A stretch of DNA of 64,000 bases from Sphaerisporangium corydalis (GCF_025506355.1 NZ_JANZYP010000026.1:20109-84108); one strand, 5' to 3'. Positions 53,872-62,320 are shown, counted from the stretch's first letter. Notes: generated by a model from the sequence alone, not told the origin. Translations and numbers: made by a program.

Positions 53872-53891
53872 GGGGGGAAGCTAGAAGCCAT

Positions 53892-53912
53892 CGCGGAAAG
53901 GTTCCTTCCGCG
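53892..53912. promoter_or_regulatory. WYL regulator operator candidate
   Basis: Perfect inverted repeat CGCGGAA-AGGTTCC-TTCCGCG in the 61-bp gap between the divergent epoxide hydrolase and WYL genes. It lies close to both start codons. Confidence 0.6.
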
Positions 53913-53932
53913 TTCGGCGCGAGAATGACGGC

Positions 53933-54913
53933 ATGCTGGAAACCTCGGCCCGGATGCTCCGCCTGCTGTCCCTGTTGCAGATGCCGCGCGACTGGTCGGG
54001 ACCGCAGCTCTCCGAACGGCTCGGCGTGACGACCCGGACGATACGCAACGACGTGGAGCGCCTGCGCGAGCTGGGTTACCCGGTCCACGCCACCCCGGGC
54101 GCGGGCGGCGGGTACCGGCTCGGCGCGGGCGCGTCCCTGCCGCCGCTCCTGCTGGACGACGATGAAGCGGTGGCCGTGGCCATCGGGCTGGGCACGGCGG
54201 CGGCCGGGACCGTCTCCGGCATCGAGGAGTCCTCCCTGCGGGCGCTCGCCAAGCTCGAACAGGTGCTGCCGTCGCGGCTGCGCCACCGGGTCACCACGCT
54301 GCAGCGGTACACGGTCGCGGTCCCCGGCTCCGGGCCGGCCGTGGACCCGGAGGTGCTGATGACCCTCGCCGCGGCGGCGCGCGCCCACGAGGGGCTCCGC
54401 TTCGACTACCAGGACCACCACGGCACCACCGGCGTCCGCGTCGTCGAACCGCACCGCCTCGTCCACGCGCGGGGCCGCTGGTACCTGGTCGCCTGGGACC
54501 GCGAGCGCGACGACTGGCGCACCTTCCGTGCCGACCGGATCCGCCCGCGCACGCCGAACGGCCCGCGCTTCACCCCGCGCGAGGACCCGGGCGGCGACGT
54601 CGCGGCGTACGTGTCCAGGGGGCTCGGGGCCGCGCCGTGGAGGTGCCGGGCCCGGGTGACCGTGCACGCGCCCGCCGAGGCCATCGCGCCGCGGCTGCCG
54701 CCGCCCGTGGTGGTGGAGGCGCTCGGCGAGGGCAGCTGCGTGATCGACGTCGGGTCGGACACCCCGCACATGCTGGCGGTGTACCTGGGGATGCTGGACG
54801 CCGACTTCGAGGTCACCGGGCCCCCCGAACTGATCGACCACCTCCGCCACCTGGCCGCCCGCTACCACCGCGCGACCGGCTTTCGCGCGCCCTCGGCGGG
54901 GCTTACGACGTGA
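53933..54913 (+). CDS. WYL domain transcriptional regulator (DeoR-type HTH)
   Basis: A 326-residue regulator. The N-terminal winged helix (GPQLSERLGVTTRTIRNDVERL) is followed by the WYL domain (WYLVAWDRERDDWRTFRADRI) and a C-terminal WCX extension. These proteins sense small ligands or nucleic acids through WYL. It is divergent from the epoxide hydrolase gene and overlaps the convergent MFS gene by 11 bp at its 3' end. Confidence 0.92.
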   Translation: MLETSARMLRLLSLLQMPRDWSGPQLSERLGVTTRTIRNDVERLRELGYPVHATPGAGGGYRLGAGASLPPLLLDDDEAVAVAIGLGTAAAGTVSGIEESSLRALAKLEQVLPSRLRHRVTTLQRYTVAVPGSGPAVDPEVLMTLAAAARAHEGLRFDYQDHHGTTGVRVVEPHRLVHARGRWYLVAWDRERDDWRTFRADRIRPRTPNGPRFTPREDPGGDVAAYVSRGLGAAPWRCRARVTVHAPAEAIAPRLPPPVVVEALGEGSCVIDVGSDTPHMLAVYLGMLDADFEVTGPPELIDHLRHLAARYHRATGFRAPSAGLTT

Positions 54914-56090
54914 CGGGTTGTCCCTCGGACGCGCGGGGTGCGGGTGCGCGGTGCAGCGCGGAGGCGAGGGCGATGGCGCCCAGGGTCACCACGCCGATCG
55001 CGGCCCCGGCCCAGGCGACGGACGGGTAGCCGAATCCCGCGGCGATGGTCAGCCCGCCGAGCCAGGGCGCCAGGACGACGCCGACGTTGAACGCCGAGGT
55101 GGCCGTGGCGCCGGCGATCGTCCTGGCCTCGCCGGCGATGGCGTAGATGCGGACGTTCAGCGCGGGGTTGACGAAGAAGCCGAAGCCGCCGAGCAGGAAG
55201 ACCAGCACGGCCACGGGTGCCACGCTGGTCGCGGTCAGGGCCAGCAGGACCGAGACGGCGACGATGCCCGCCGTCCCGGCGTACAGCGCGGCGAAGGGCC
55301 GCGTGTCGCCGAACCGGCTGCCGAGGATGATGCCGGTCAGCGAGCCCACGCCGAACAGCGCGAGCACGACGGGCACCCAGCCCTCGGGGAGTCCGGTGGT
55401 GGCGGTCAGCAGCGTGCCGAGATAGCTGAAGATGACGATCACGCTGCACGCCGACAGCGCGGCCACGCCGTAGGCCAGCCAGAGGCGGGGTTCGGCCATG
55501 GTCCGCAGCTCGCGGCGCAGGCGGGGCATGGACTCCGCCGCCGGGCGTCCCCCTCGGATGGTGGCGGGGATGCCGATCGCCGCGAGGGCGGACATCGCGG
55601 CCACGGCCCAGAAGGCGGCCCGCCAGCCGAGGTGCTGGCCGATGAACGTCCCCGCCGGGACACCGAGGATCGTGGCGATGGTGAGGCCGCCGGTGACGAT
55701 CGCCATGGCCTTGCCGCGCGCGCCTGGAGCGACCATGCTCACCGTCGCGACGGCCGCCACGGCCCAGAACCCCGCGTAGGCGAAGGCCGCCACGATCCTG
55801 GTCGCCAGCAGGACGCCGTAGCTGGCCGTCAGCGCGCCCACGACGTGCGCGGCGATGAAGACCGCGGTGAACGTGAGCAGGGACGTACGCCGTGGCCATC
55901 GAAGGGTGACGATCGCGAGCACGGGGGCACCCACCAGCATGCCGACGGCGAACGCCGAGATCAGCAGTCCGGCGTCGGGAATGGTGATCCCGAGATCGGC
56001 GGCGATCTCAGGGAGCAGCCCCGAGAGCATGAACTCCGAGGTCCCCTGGGCGAAGATCGCCAATCCCAGAAGATAGACGGCGAGGGGCAC
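54903..56090 (-). CDS. MFS transporter, sugar-efflux/arabinose-efflux (AraJ-like) type
   Basis: A 395-residue, 12-helix exporter. The N-terminus AVYLLGLAIFAQGTSEFMLSG and the block VPAGTFIGQHLGWRAAFWAV are typical of the AraJ/YdhP/PbuE group of DHA1 exporters. GTG at 56090 has GGGAGA about five bases upstream; a 54-residue upstream extension in frame is noise. The TetR-type box just upstream, shared with the tetR promoter, suggests repression by the neighbouring TetR. Confidence 0.9.
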   Translation of the reverse strand: MPLAVYLLGLAIFAQGTSEFMLSGLLPEIAADLGITIPDAGLLISAFAVGMLVGAPVLAIVTLRWPRRTSLLTFTAVFIAAHVVGALTASYGVLLATRIVAAFAYAGFWAVAAVATVSMVAPGARGKAMAIVTGGLTIATILGVPAGTFIGQHLGWRAAFWAVAAMSALAAIGIPATIRGGRPAAESMPRLRRELRTMAEPRLWLAYGVAALSACSVIVIFSYLGTLLTATTGLPEGWVPVVLALFGVGSLTGIILGSRFGDTRPFAALYAGTAGIVAVSVLLALTATSVAPVAVLVFLLGGFGFFVNPALNVRIYAIAGEARTIAGATATSAFNVGVVLAPWLGGLTIAAGFGYPSVAWAGAAIGVVTLGAIALASALHRAPAPRASEGQPVTS

Positions 56091-56101
56091 GACACTCTCC
56101 C

Positions 56102-56124
56102 AATTTGGATCAACCAGTACAAAA
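56102..56124. promoter_or_regulatory. TetR operator copy at the MFS promoter
   Basis: TTTGGAT-CAACCAGTACAAA box (56104-56123), 12 bp from the MFS start codon. It matches the box upstream of tetR at 17 of 23 positions. Confidence 0.65.
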
Positions 56125-56198
56125 CAAAAGGACAAATCACCCGGCCAAGCGAAAGACCGCCCCACCAGAGCAGGACCAGAAGTGCGATGAGAGCTCCG

Positions 56199-56444
56199 TC
56201 GGGCCGGAGGAACGACGAGGCGGTGGCCGGGGTGGGGTGGGGCTCGTCGCATCGGGGGAAGGGTCAGAAGGCGGACAGGGCGGTGGTGACGACCGCTTCC
56301 AGGGCGGGGCGGCCGGCTCCATCGGGCCGGAGGAACGACGAGAGGGTGGCCGGGGTGGCGCGGGGCTCGTCACGTCAGGGGGAGGGCTAGAAGGCGGACA
56401 GGGCGGTGGTGACGACCGCTTCGAGGGCGGGGCGGTCGGCGCCG
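56199..56444. repeat. 123-bp tandem duplication including the tetR 3' end
   Basis: Two copies, 56199-56321 and 56322-56444, with roughly 90 percent identity by eye. The second copy contains the last 58 bp of tetR; the first is a non-coding duplicate lying between tetR and the MFS gene. Confidence 0.88.
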
Positions 56445-56959
56445 CCGCGGGCGGCGATGCGGAGGCCGCCGGCCGTGGCGTGGACGAAGTGCGCGAGGGC
56501 CAGGGCGTCGCGGTCCGGCGGGATGTCGCCGTCGAGCTTGCCCGACTCGATGGCGGCCCTGATCGCCTCGACCTGGCGGTCGTAGTCGCTCTTGAGCGTG
56601 GCGGCCACATCCTGGTCGCGGTGGCCCAGTTCCAGGCTCGCGTTGACCACGAGGCACCCACGCCGCTCGCCGCACTCATCGTCGACCACCTGGACCAGGA
56701 TCGTGCGGATCTTCTCCCGGACGGGCAGCGGCCCTTCCAGTATCTCGACCTGCCGGCCGGTCATCTCCTCGACGTAGCGGCGCAGCGCCTGGCCGAACAG
56801 GTCACGCTTGCTCTTGAACGTGTTGTAGATGCTGCTGCGCCCAAGGCCGGTCGCCTCGCACAGGTCCTGCGTCGAGGTCGCCTCGTAGCCCTCGGCCCAG
56901 AACGCGCGCATCGCCGCGCCGACCGCCCACTCCTCGTCGAACTTCCTCGGTCTCGCCAC
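56387..56959 (-). CDS. TetR family transcriptional regulator
   Basis: A 190-residue repressor. The helix-turn-helix reads TSTQDLCEATGLGRSSIYNTFKSK; the C-terminal ligand domain contains ECGERRGCLVVNASLEL, a cysteine pair seen in AcrR/NemR-like regulators. Both promoters, its own and that of the MFS gene downstream, carry the same palindromic box. The last 19 codons lie within the 123-bp duplication. Confidence 0.93.
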   Translation of the reverse strand: MARPRKFDEEWAVGAAMRAFWAEGYEATSTQDLCEATGLGRSSIYNTFKSKRDLFGQALRRYVEEMTGRQVEILEGPLPVREKIRTILVQVVDDECGERRGCLVVNASLELGHRDQDVAATLKSDYDRQVEAIRAAIESGKLDGDIPPDRDALALAHFVHATAGGLRIAARGGADRPALEAVVTTALSAF

Positions 56960-56974
56960 TCCTCGACCGTATCC

Positions 56975-56997
56975 ATTTTGGACCGATCAGTGCAATA
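56975..56997. promoter_or_regulatory. TetR operator copy at the tetR promoter
   Basis: TTTTGGACCGATCAGTGCAA (56976-56995), an imperfect palindrome centred on GATC. It lies 16 bp upstream of the tetR start and matches the box before the MFS gene. Confidence 0.65.
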
Positions 56998-57139
56998 CCC
57001 CGCCCCAATTCGCCCTTCCCGAGCCCTTCTCACCCGGGCGGCGACCGTCGACGGCGGACCCCCTCCAGAGCCCGAGGCTGATCATCCCGGGCTCCGGAAG
57101 CCGACACTCCGGAGCCCGAGCGATCGTGCGTCCGCGGCG

Positions 57140-57532
57140 TCAGGCGTTCGGGGCGAACAGGTCCACGGAGTTGCCGTCCGGGTCGTGGACGATGGCGTAC
57201 CGCTGGCCCCAGAACGCGTCCCACGGCTCCTTGTGCCCGTGGTGGCCGGCCGAGAGCAGCTCGGCGTAGGCGGCGTCCACGTCCGCGGGGCTGTCGAGCC
57301 GGAACGCCAGCGCGACGCGGTGCCCGCCGGACGGGGGCTGCCACTCAGGGTCGAACGAGCGGATCGTGTCCACCGTGTCCCAGGCCAGGCGCGCCCCGCC
57401 GGGGAGCACCGTCTCGACGTGCGCCTCCGCGTCGGCCTCCGGCGGCAGTTCCACCCCCAGCAGCCGGTAGAACCCCAGCGACTTGGCCATGTCGGCCACG
57501 ACGAGCCCGACGAAATAGAGGTCGGCCTTCAT
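57140..57532 (-). CDS. VOC superfamily (glyoxalase-fold) protein
   Basis: A 130-residue single-chain VOC protein. It opens LYFVGLVVADMAKSLGFYRLLG, continues with RVALAFRLDSPADVDAAYAEL and ends RYAIVHDPDGNSVDLFA, where the terminal metal-site Glu is replaced by Asp. Members include glyoxalases, dioxygenases and antibiotic-binding proteins; no specific role can be given. ATG at 57532 has GGAGAG eight bases upstream. Confidence 0.9.
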   Translation of the reverse strand: MKADLYFVGLVVADMAKSLGFYRLLGVELPPEADAEAHVETVLPGGARLAWDTVDTIRSFDPEWQPPSGGHRVALAFRLDSPADVDAAYAELLSAGHHGHKEPWDAFWGQRYAIVHDPDGNSVDLFAPNA

Positions 57533-57659
57533 ATTGAGCACTCTCCGATCCGCGAACACCACTGGGGCGACGAACACGATTCCGCCGCCTCAGGAAGCGT
57601 ACCGCCATTCGAAATCCTGTTCGACGGAATCCGTGAACCCCCGGGACCCGCTCGATGCC

Positions 57660-57714
57660 GAGACGCGACGTGCGGGAGACGCGACGTCCTGGAGACGCGA
57701 CGTCCTGGAGACGC
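57660..57714. repeat. 16-bp tandem repeat
   Basis: Units GAGACGCGACGTGCGG, GAGACGCGACGTCCTG, GAGACGCGACGTCCTG and a partial fourth, each carrying a GACGTC-like or GACGT core. Located between the VOC gene and the small repeat protein gene. Confidence 0.85.
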
Positions 57715-57774
57715 TGGGCGCCGGAGAAACGACGCTGGGCGGCTGCCCGGGTTCGGGGCCCGGGCAGCCACGCC

Positions 57775-58035
57775 TCACTTCTTCTCAGAGTGGGATGGCG
57801 TCTGCGACAGTGCGCTACCGGCGGCGGACTTCTCCGCGTCGGTCTCCCTCTTGCCGGCCAGCGTCTTGCCCGCGTCCGAGGCGGCCTTCGCACCGGTCTG
57901 GCCGGTGCTCTCGGGTGCCTGGGACAGCGCGCTGCCCGCGGCGGACTTCTCCGCGTCGGTCGCGTTCTCGCGGTTCAGCGTCTTGGCCGCGTCCGAAGCG
58001 GCCTTCTCACCGGTCTGACGAGGATTATTCGAAAT
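57775..58035 (-). CDS. Small hydrophilic duplicated-repeat protein, possible ATT start
   Basis: An 86-residue, Ala/Ser/Lys-rich protein built from two near-identical units of about 40 residues (QTG-KAASDA-KTL, then TDAEKSAAGSALSQ). It resembles small actinobacterial stress-type proteins and has a LEA-like composition; function unknown. ATT at 58035 would give MSNNPRQTGEKAASDA and lies 8 nt after GGAAAGAGG; GTG (58044) and TTG (58041) lie on or next to that site, so they are poorly placed. The start codon is therefore uncertain. Confidence 0.6.
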   Translation of the reverse strand: MSNNPRQTGEKAASDAAKTLNRENATDAEKSAAGSALSQAPESTGQTGAKAASDAGKTLAGKRETDAEKSAAGSALSQTPSHSEKK

Positions 58036-58271
58036 GATCAACACCTCTTTCCGGGGCGGATGCGCGTCGCGACCTCCGGAAGCCGATGTCGTACGTGGTC
58101 TGACTGAGCGCATCGACAGCGGTCCGGTGCCGCGACGCACGTCTGCCCCCTACAGGGCCGGGCGTTCGTCGTGCCGGCCGCCAGGCGAAGGCGGCCGCGA
58201 CGAACGCGACTGCCCCCGGTTCCGGCGCGGAAACCAGGGGCGGTCGAGTCAGGCCGAAGCGGGCCGGCCCT

Positions 58272-58306
58272 CCGCGTCGGACGGCCGGCCCGGCCGTCCG
58301 ACGCGG
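58272..58306 (-). terminator. nrdJ terminator hairpin
   Basis: Perfect inverted repeat, 17-bp arms CCGCGTCGGACGGCCGG / CCGGCCGTCCGACGCGG with one base between, 14 nt past the nrdJ stop codon. Confidence 0.75.
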
Positions 58307-58319
58307 GCCGTGCCCGAGA

Positions 58320-61199
58320 TCAGCTGCAGCCGCTGGTGCTGCCGCAGCCCTCGCAGACGTAGCAGCTGCCGGCGGGCCGCATCTTGGTGCCGCAGGTCAT
58401 GCAGAGCGGGGCGTCGGCCGTGCGGCCCTCGTGGCTTTCCAGGGCCGCCGCGGAGCCGTTCGGCCGCGAGGAGACCACCGGGGCGGACGGCACGCCGGCG
58501 GCGGGCGTCTCCACGGTGTTCCCCGAGGACCGCTTCTCGGGCTTGTCCTCGGACTTGTCCTCGATCGGGGCGGACTGGGCGAGCGCCGCGGTGTCGATGA
58601 TGACCTCCTGCGGCGCCCCCGGGTTCTCGCCGCGCTGCTGCGCCGCCCGCTCGGCCGCCGAGAAGACGCCGAGGGCCGCCCGCTCGTCGTACGGCAGGTG
58701 GTCCAGGGCCAGGCGGCGGAAGATGTAGTCCACCACCGAGGCGGCCATGCGGACGTCCGGGTCGTCGGTCATGCCGGCCGGCTCGAACCGCATGTTCACG
58801 AACTTGCTGACGAAGGTGTCCAGCGGGACCCCGTACTGCAGGCCCACGGAGATCGCGACCGAGAAGGCGTCCATGACGCCGGCCAGGGTCGAGCCCTGCT
58901 TGGACATCTTCAGGAAGACCTCGCCGAGGCCGTCGTCGGGGTAGGACGACGCCGTCATGTACCCCTTGGCGCCGCCCACGGTGAAGCGTGTCGTGGTGCT
59001 CGGCCGCTGGTTCGGCAGGCGCCGGCGCTTGGGCTTGGGCACCTCGACGACCTGGACGACCGGCGCCGTCGCCTTCTCCTCGGTGCGCTTGGAGATCGAC
59101 AGCGGCTGCCCGACCTTGCAGTTGTCGCGGTAGACCGCGAGGGCCTTCAGGCCGAGCTTCCAGCCTTCGAGGTACACCTGCTCGATGTCCTCGACGGCGG
59201 CCGACTCGGGCAGGTTGACCGTCTTGGAGATGGCGCCCGACAGGAACGGCTGGGTGGCCGCCATCATGCGGACGTGCCCCATCGGGGCGATGGCCCGCTC
59301 GCCCATGGCGCAGTCGAACACCTCGTAGTGCTCGGGCCGCAGCCCGGGGGCCGCCATGACGTGACCGTGCTCGGCGATGTACTCGACGATGGCCTCGACC
59401 TGCTCGGGCTGGTAGCCGAGCTGCCTGAGCGCCCTCGGGATGGTCTGGTTGACGATCTGCATCGACCCGCCGCCGACGAGCTTCTTGAACTTCACCAGGG
59501 CCAGGTCGGGCTCGATGCCGGTGGTGTCGCAGTCCATCATCAGGCCGATGGTGCCGGTCGGGGCGAGCAGCGAGGCCTGCGCGTTGCGGTAGCCGTGCTT
59601 CTCACCGAGGCGCAGGCACTCCTGCCACTGCTTGGTCGCCTCCGACAGGATCGGCCGGTCGAGGGAGTCGTTGGGCCGCAGGTCGTCGCCGGCGGCGGCG
59701 TGCTTGCGCATCACCCGCTTGTGCGGCTCGGCGTTGCGCTTGTAGCCGTCGTAGGGCCCGACGATCGCGGCCAGCTCGGCGCTGCGGCGGTAGGAGACGC
59801 CGGTCATCAGGCTGGTGATGGCCGCCGCGACCGACCGGCCGCCGTCGGAGTCGTAGGCGTGGCCGGTGGCCATCAGCAGCGCACCGAGGTTGGCGTAGCC
59901 GATGCCGAGCTGGCGGAATGCGCGCGTGGTCTCGGCGATCTTCGGGGTCGGGAAGTCGGCGAAGGTGATCGAGATGTCCATCGCGGTGATGATCAGCTCG
60001 GTGAGCCGGACGAAGCCCTCGACGTCGAAGGTGTCGTCGTCGCGCAGAAACTTCATCAGGTTGATGCTGGCGAGGTTGCACGAGGAGTTGTCCAGGTGGA
60101 CGTACTCCGAGCACGGGTTGGAGGCGGTGATCCGGCCGGACTCCGGGCAGGTGTGCCAGTCGTTGATCGTGTCGTCGTACTGGACGCCGGGGTCGGCGCA
60201 CTCCCAGGCGGCCGTGGACATCTTGCGGAACAGCGACCGGGCGTCGATCTCCTCGATCACCTCGCCGGTCAGCCGTGCCCGGAGGCCGAACTTGGCGTCC
60301 GACTCGACGGCGCGCATGAACTCGTCGGAGACCCGGACGGAGTTGTTGGCGTTCTGGTACTGCACCGAGACGATGTCCCTGCCGCCGAGGTCCATGTCGA
60401 ACCCGGCGTCGCGCAGCGCGCGGATCTTGTCCTCCTCGCGCGCCTTGGTCTCGATGAACTCCTCGATGTCGGGGTGGTCGACGTCCAGGACGACCATCTT
60501 GGCGGCCCGGCGGGTCGCGCCGCCCGACTTGATCGTGCCGGCCGAGGCGTCGGCGCCGCGCATGAACGACACCGGGCCGCTGGCCGTGCCGCCGCTCGAC
60601 AGCAGCTCCTTGCTGGAGCGGATGCGCGACAGGTTGACCCCGGAGCCGGAGCCGCCCTTGAAGATCACGCCCTCTTCCTTGTACCACTCGAGGATGGACT
60701 CCATCTGGTCGTCCACCGCGAGGATGAAGCACGCGGACACCTGCTGGGGCGAGGCGGTGCCGACGTTGAACCAGACCGGCGAGTTGAAGCTGAACACCTG
60801 GTGGATCAGGGCGTGCTTCAGCTCGTGGTCGAAGATCTCGGCGTCCTCCTCGGAGGCGAAATAGCCGTTCTCGCGGCCCGTGCGGGTGTACACGCCGACC
60901 ACCCGGTCGACGAGCTGCCGCAGGCTCACCTCGCGCTGCGGCGTGCCGACGGCGCCGCGGAAGTACTTGGTGGTCACGATGTTGGCCGCGTTGACCGACC
61001 AGGAGTCGGGGAACTCGACGCCGCGCTGCTCGAAGTTGACCGAGCCGTCCCGCCAGTTCGTCATGACGACGTCACGATGCTCCCAGCGCACCAGGTCGTA
61101 CGGGTGCACGCCGGGCGTGGTGTGGATGCGCTTCATCTTCAGGCCTTTGTGGGGCCTTTTGCCCCCGCGCCCCACTGAGCCACTCACCGTCTCCGTCAT
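58320..61199 (-). CDS. nrdJ: Vitamin B12-dependent (class II) ribonucleotide reductase
   Basis: Makes deoxyribonucleotides using adenosylcobalamin, independent of oxygen; cytosolic; 959 residues, full length for the actinobacterial form. Active-site blocks are VSACFILAVDD, NPCSEYVHLDNSSCNLASINL and the later LLAPTGTIGLMMDCDTTGIEPD. A central basic linker (PKPKRRRLPNQRP) precedes a conserved C-terminal region and ends with a CxxC zinc-type motif and CGSTSGC redox tail. ATG at 61199 has GGGGGAGG three bases upstream. It follows nrdR by 130 bp in the same direction, consistent with an nrdRJ operon. Confidence 0.97.
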   Translation of the reverse strand: MTETVSGSVGRGGKRPHKGLKMKRIHTTPGVHPYDLVRWEHRDVVMTNWRDGSVNFEQRGVEFPDSWSVNAANIVTTKYFRGAVGTPQREVSLRQLVDRVVGVYTRTGRENGYFASEEDAEIFDHELKHALIHQVFSFNSPVWFNVGTASPQQVSACFILAVDDQMESILEWYKEEGVIFKGGSGSGVNLSRIRSSKELLSSGGTASGPVSFMRGADASAGTIKSGGATRRAAKMVVLDVDHPDIEEFIETKAREEDKIRALRDAGFDMDLGGRDIVSVQYQNANNSVRVSDEFMRAVESDAKFGLRARLTGEVIEEIDARSLFRKMSTAAWECADPGVQYDDTINDWHTCPESGRITASNPCSEYVHLDNSSCNLASINLMKFLRDDDTFDVEGFVRLTELIITAMDISITFADFPTPKIAETTRAFRQLGIGYANLGALLMATGHAYDSDGGRSVAAAITSLMTGVSYRRSAELAAIVGPYDGYKRNAEPHKRVMRKHAAAGDDLRPNDSLDRPILSEATKQWQECLRLGEKHGYRNAQASLLAPTGTIGLMMDCDTTGIEPDLALVKFKKLVGGGSMQIVNQTIPRALRQLGYQPEQVEAIVEYIAEHGHVMAAPGLRPEHYEVFDCAMGERAIAPMGHVRMMAATQPFLSGAISKTVNLPESAAVEDIEQVYLEGWKLGLKALAVYRDNCKVGQPLSISKRTEEKATAPVVQVVEVPKPKRRRLPNQRPSTTTRFTVGGAKGYMTASSYPDDGLGEVFLKMSKQGSTLAGVMDAFSVAISVGLQYGVPLDTFVSKFVNMRFEPAGMTDDPDVRMAASVVDYIFRRLALDHLPYDERAALGVFSAAERAAQQRGENPGAPQEVIIDTAALAQSAPIEDKSEDKPEKRSSGNTVETPAAGVPSAPVVSSRPNGSAAALESHEGRTADAPLCMTCGTKMRPAGSCYVCEGCGSTSGCS

Positions 61200-61329
61200 G
61201 GTCCTCCCCCTTCCGGGGCTCCAAGGAGCCCTTGTGTCCGAAACACTTCAAAGCGCCGTTCGCATCCCCGGCGCCGGGGCCCGGCACGGCCCCTGGCCTG
61301 CTCGGGCCCGCCGGGTGTTCGCTGTCCGT

Positions 61330-61791
61330 TCAGTCTTCTTTGACGGCCCGCGCCGCCCGTAGCTGCTCGATCTCCTCTTCGAAGTCGGCGAGGGTCTCGA
61401 AGCCGCGGTACACCGAGGCGAAGCGCAGGTAGGCCACCTCGTCCAGCTCGCGCAGCGGCCCGAGGATCGCCAGCCCCACCTGGTGGGCCGGGATCTCCGC
61501 CGAACCGGTCGCCCGGATGCTCTCCTCGACGCGCTGGCCGAGCTGCGCCAGCGAGTCCTCGCTGACGGGCCGGCCCTGGCAGGCACGGCGCACGCCGGCG
61601 ATCACCTTGTCCCGCGAGAACGCCTCGGTCACCCCGCTGCGCTTGCTCACCATCAGCAGGACGGTCTCCTGGGTGGTGAACCGGCGCCCGCACTCAGGGC
61701 AGGTGCGCCGGCGGCGGATCGCCGCGCCGTCTTCGGTGGAACGGCTGTCGATGACCCGCGTGTCCGGATGACGACAGAATGGGCAATGCAC
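61330..61791 (-). CDS. nrdR: Transcriptional repressor NrdR
   Basis: Nucleotide-sensing repressor of ribonucleotide reductase genes, 153 residues. Zinc ribbon cysteines are C3, C6, C31 and C34; the ATP-cone spans about residues 49-139. The GTG start has GGGAGG upstream. It should bind the two NrdR boxes upstream and so repress itself and nrdJ when dATP is plentiful. Confidence 0.97.
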   Translation of the reverse strand: MHCPFCRHPDTRVIDSRSTEDGAAIRRRRTCPECGRRFTTQETVLLMVSKRSGVTEAFSRDKVIAGVRRACQGRPVSEDSLAQLGQRVEESIRATGSAEIPAHQVGLAILGPLRELDEVAYLRFASVYRGFETLADFEEEIEQLRAARAVKED

Positions 61792-61982
61792 GCGTCGCCT
61801 CCCTTTTCTCGCGGCTCCCAGGAGTTACGCCGGCGCGCCCTCGAATGCCGAGGTCCCCGGGGCGCCGACCCCAGGGGAAAATGCCGCCATATGTTTCGCA
61901 TTCCACGCGCTTTTCGCCCTTCCCAACTAAACGGGAATAGGCGTACGCACGCACTGCGGTCTTCCCCAGTGCGGTGACGGAA

Positions 61983-62030
61983 ACACAACCTATGGTGAGC
62001 CCACATCGGTGTAACTACTAGATGTTGTGG
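61983..62030 (-). promoter_or_regulatory. Pair of NrdR boxes
   Basis: Minus-strand cores CAACATCTAG (62027-62018, a full match to CWANATNTWG) and CCATAGGTTG (61995-61986, two mismatches) lie 32 bp apart. Paired boxes about three helical turns apart are the known NrdR arrangement. Confidence 0.75.
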
Positions 62031-62236
62031 TCTCTAACCGTAGGAGGGCCGCACCATGAACGCAAGTCGGCAAGGGGTCCCCTACTGAAACCGGCCGCCC
62101 ATCAGGGCGAACGGACCTCGCCCGGCGTGTCGCGGCCCGCCGGCCCGCGCCGCCGCCGCCGGGCGGGGCGGCCGTCCACATGCCGGATCGCTCGCGTGAT
62201 CGACTTCCGGCGTCCCTCAGGCATAAGATCAGAAAG

Positions 62237-62320
62237 TCGAACACGATATCGATCGAACTCCCGTACGATGTCCTTCACCGGACGGTCCGACATTACGGTG
62301 AGTCTCGAACAACTGTTTGA
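62237..62320. promoter_or_regulatory. LexA (SOS) boxes
   Basis: Three sites: TCGAACAACTGTTTGA (62305-62320, full match to TCGAAC-N4-GTTYGA), TCGAACTCCCGTACGA (62253-62268, one mismatch) and TCGAACACGATATCGA (62237-62252, half-site plus weak arm). The proximal site overlaps the lexA -35. Confidence 0.85.

Noticed and set aside
57660-57714. CRISPR array
   Set aside because: The 16-bp units are directly adjacent without unique spacers, and no cas gene is nearby.
56105-58018. 637-codon plus-strand frame over tetR and VOC
   Set aside because: Reads antisense to tetR and VOC; the protein is low complexity and repetitive because of the tandem repeats beneath it.
61792-62000. Cobalamin riboswitch in the nrdR-nrdJ leader
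   Set aside because: The leader is long and has a small hairpin, but I cannot find the B12-box or the expected conserved core.
62102-62293. 63-codon minus-strand frame divergent from lexA
   Set aside because: Its codon use (many A/T-ending codons, then Arg runs) is unlike neighbouring genes, it overlaps the SOS boxes, and no ribosome-binding site is convincing.
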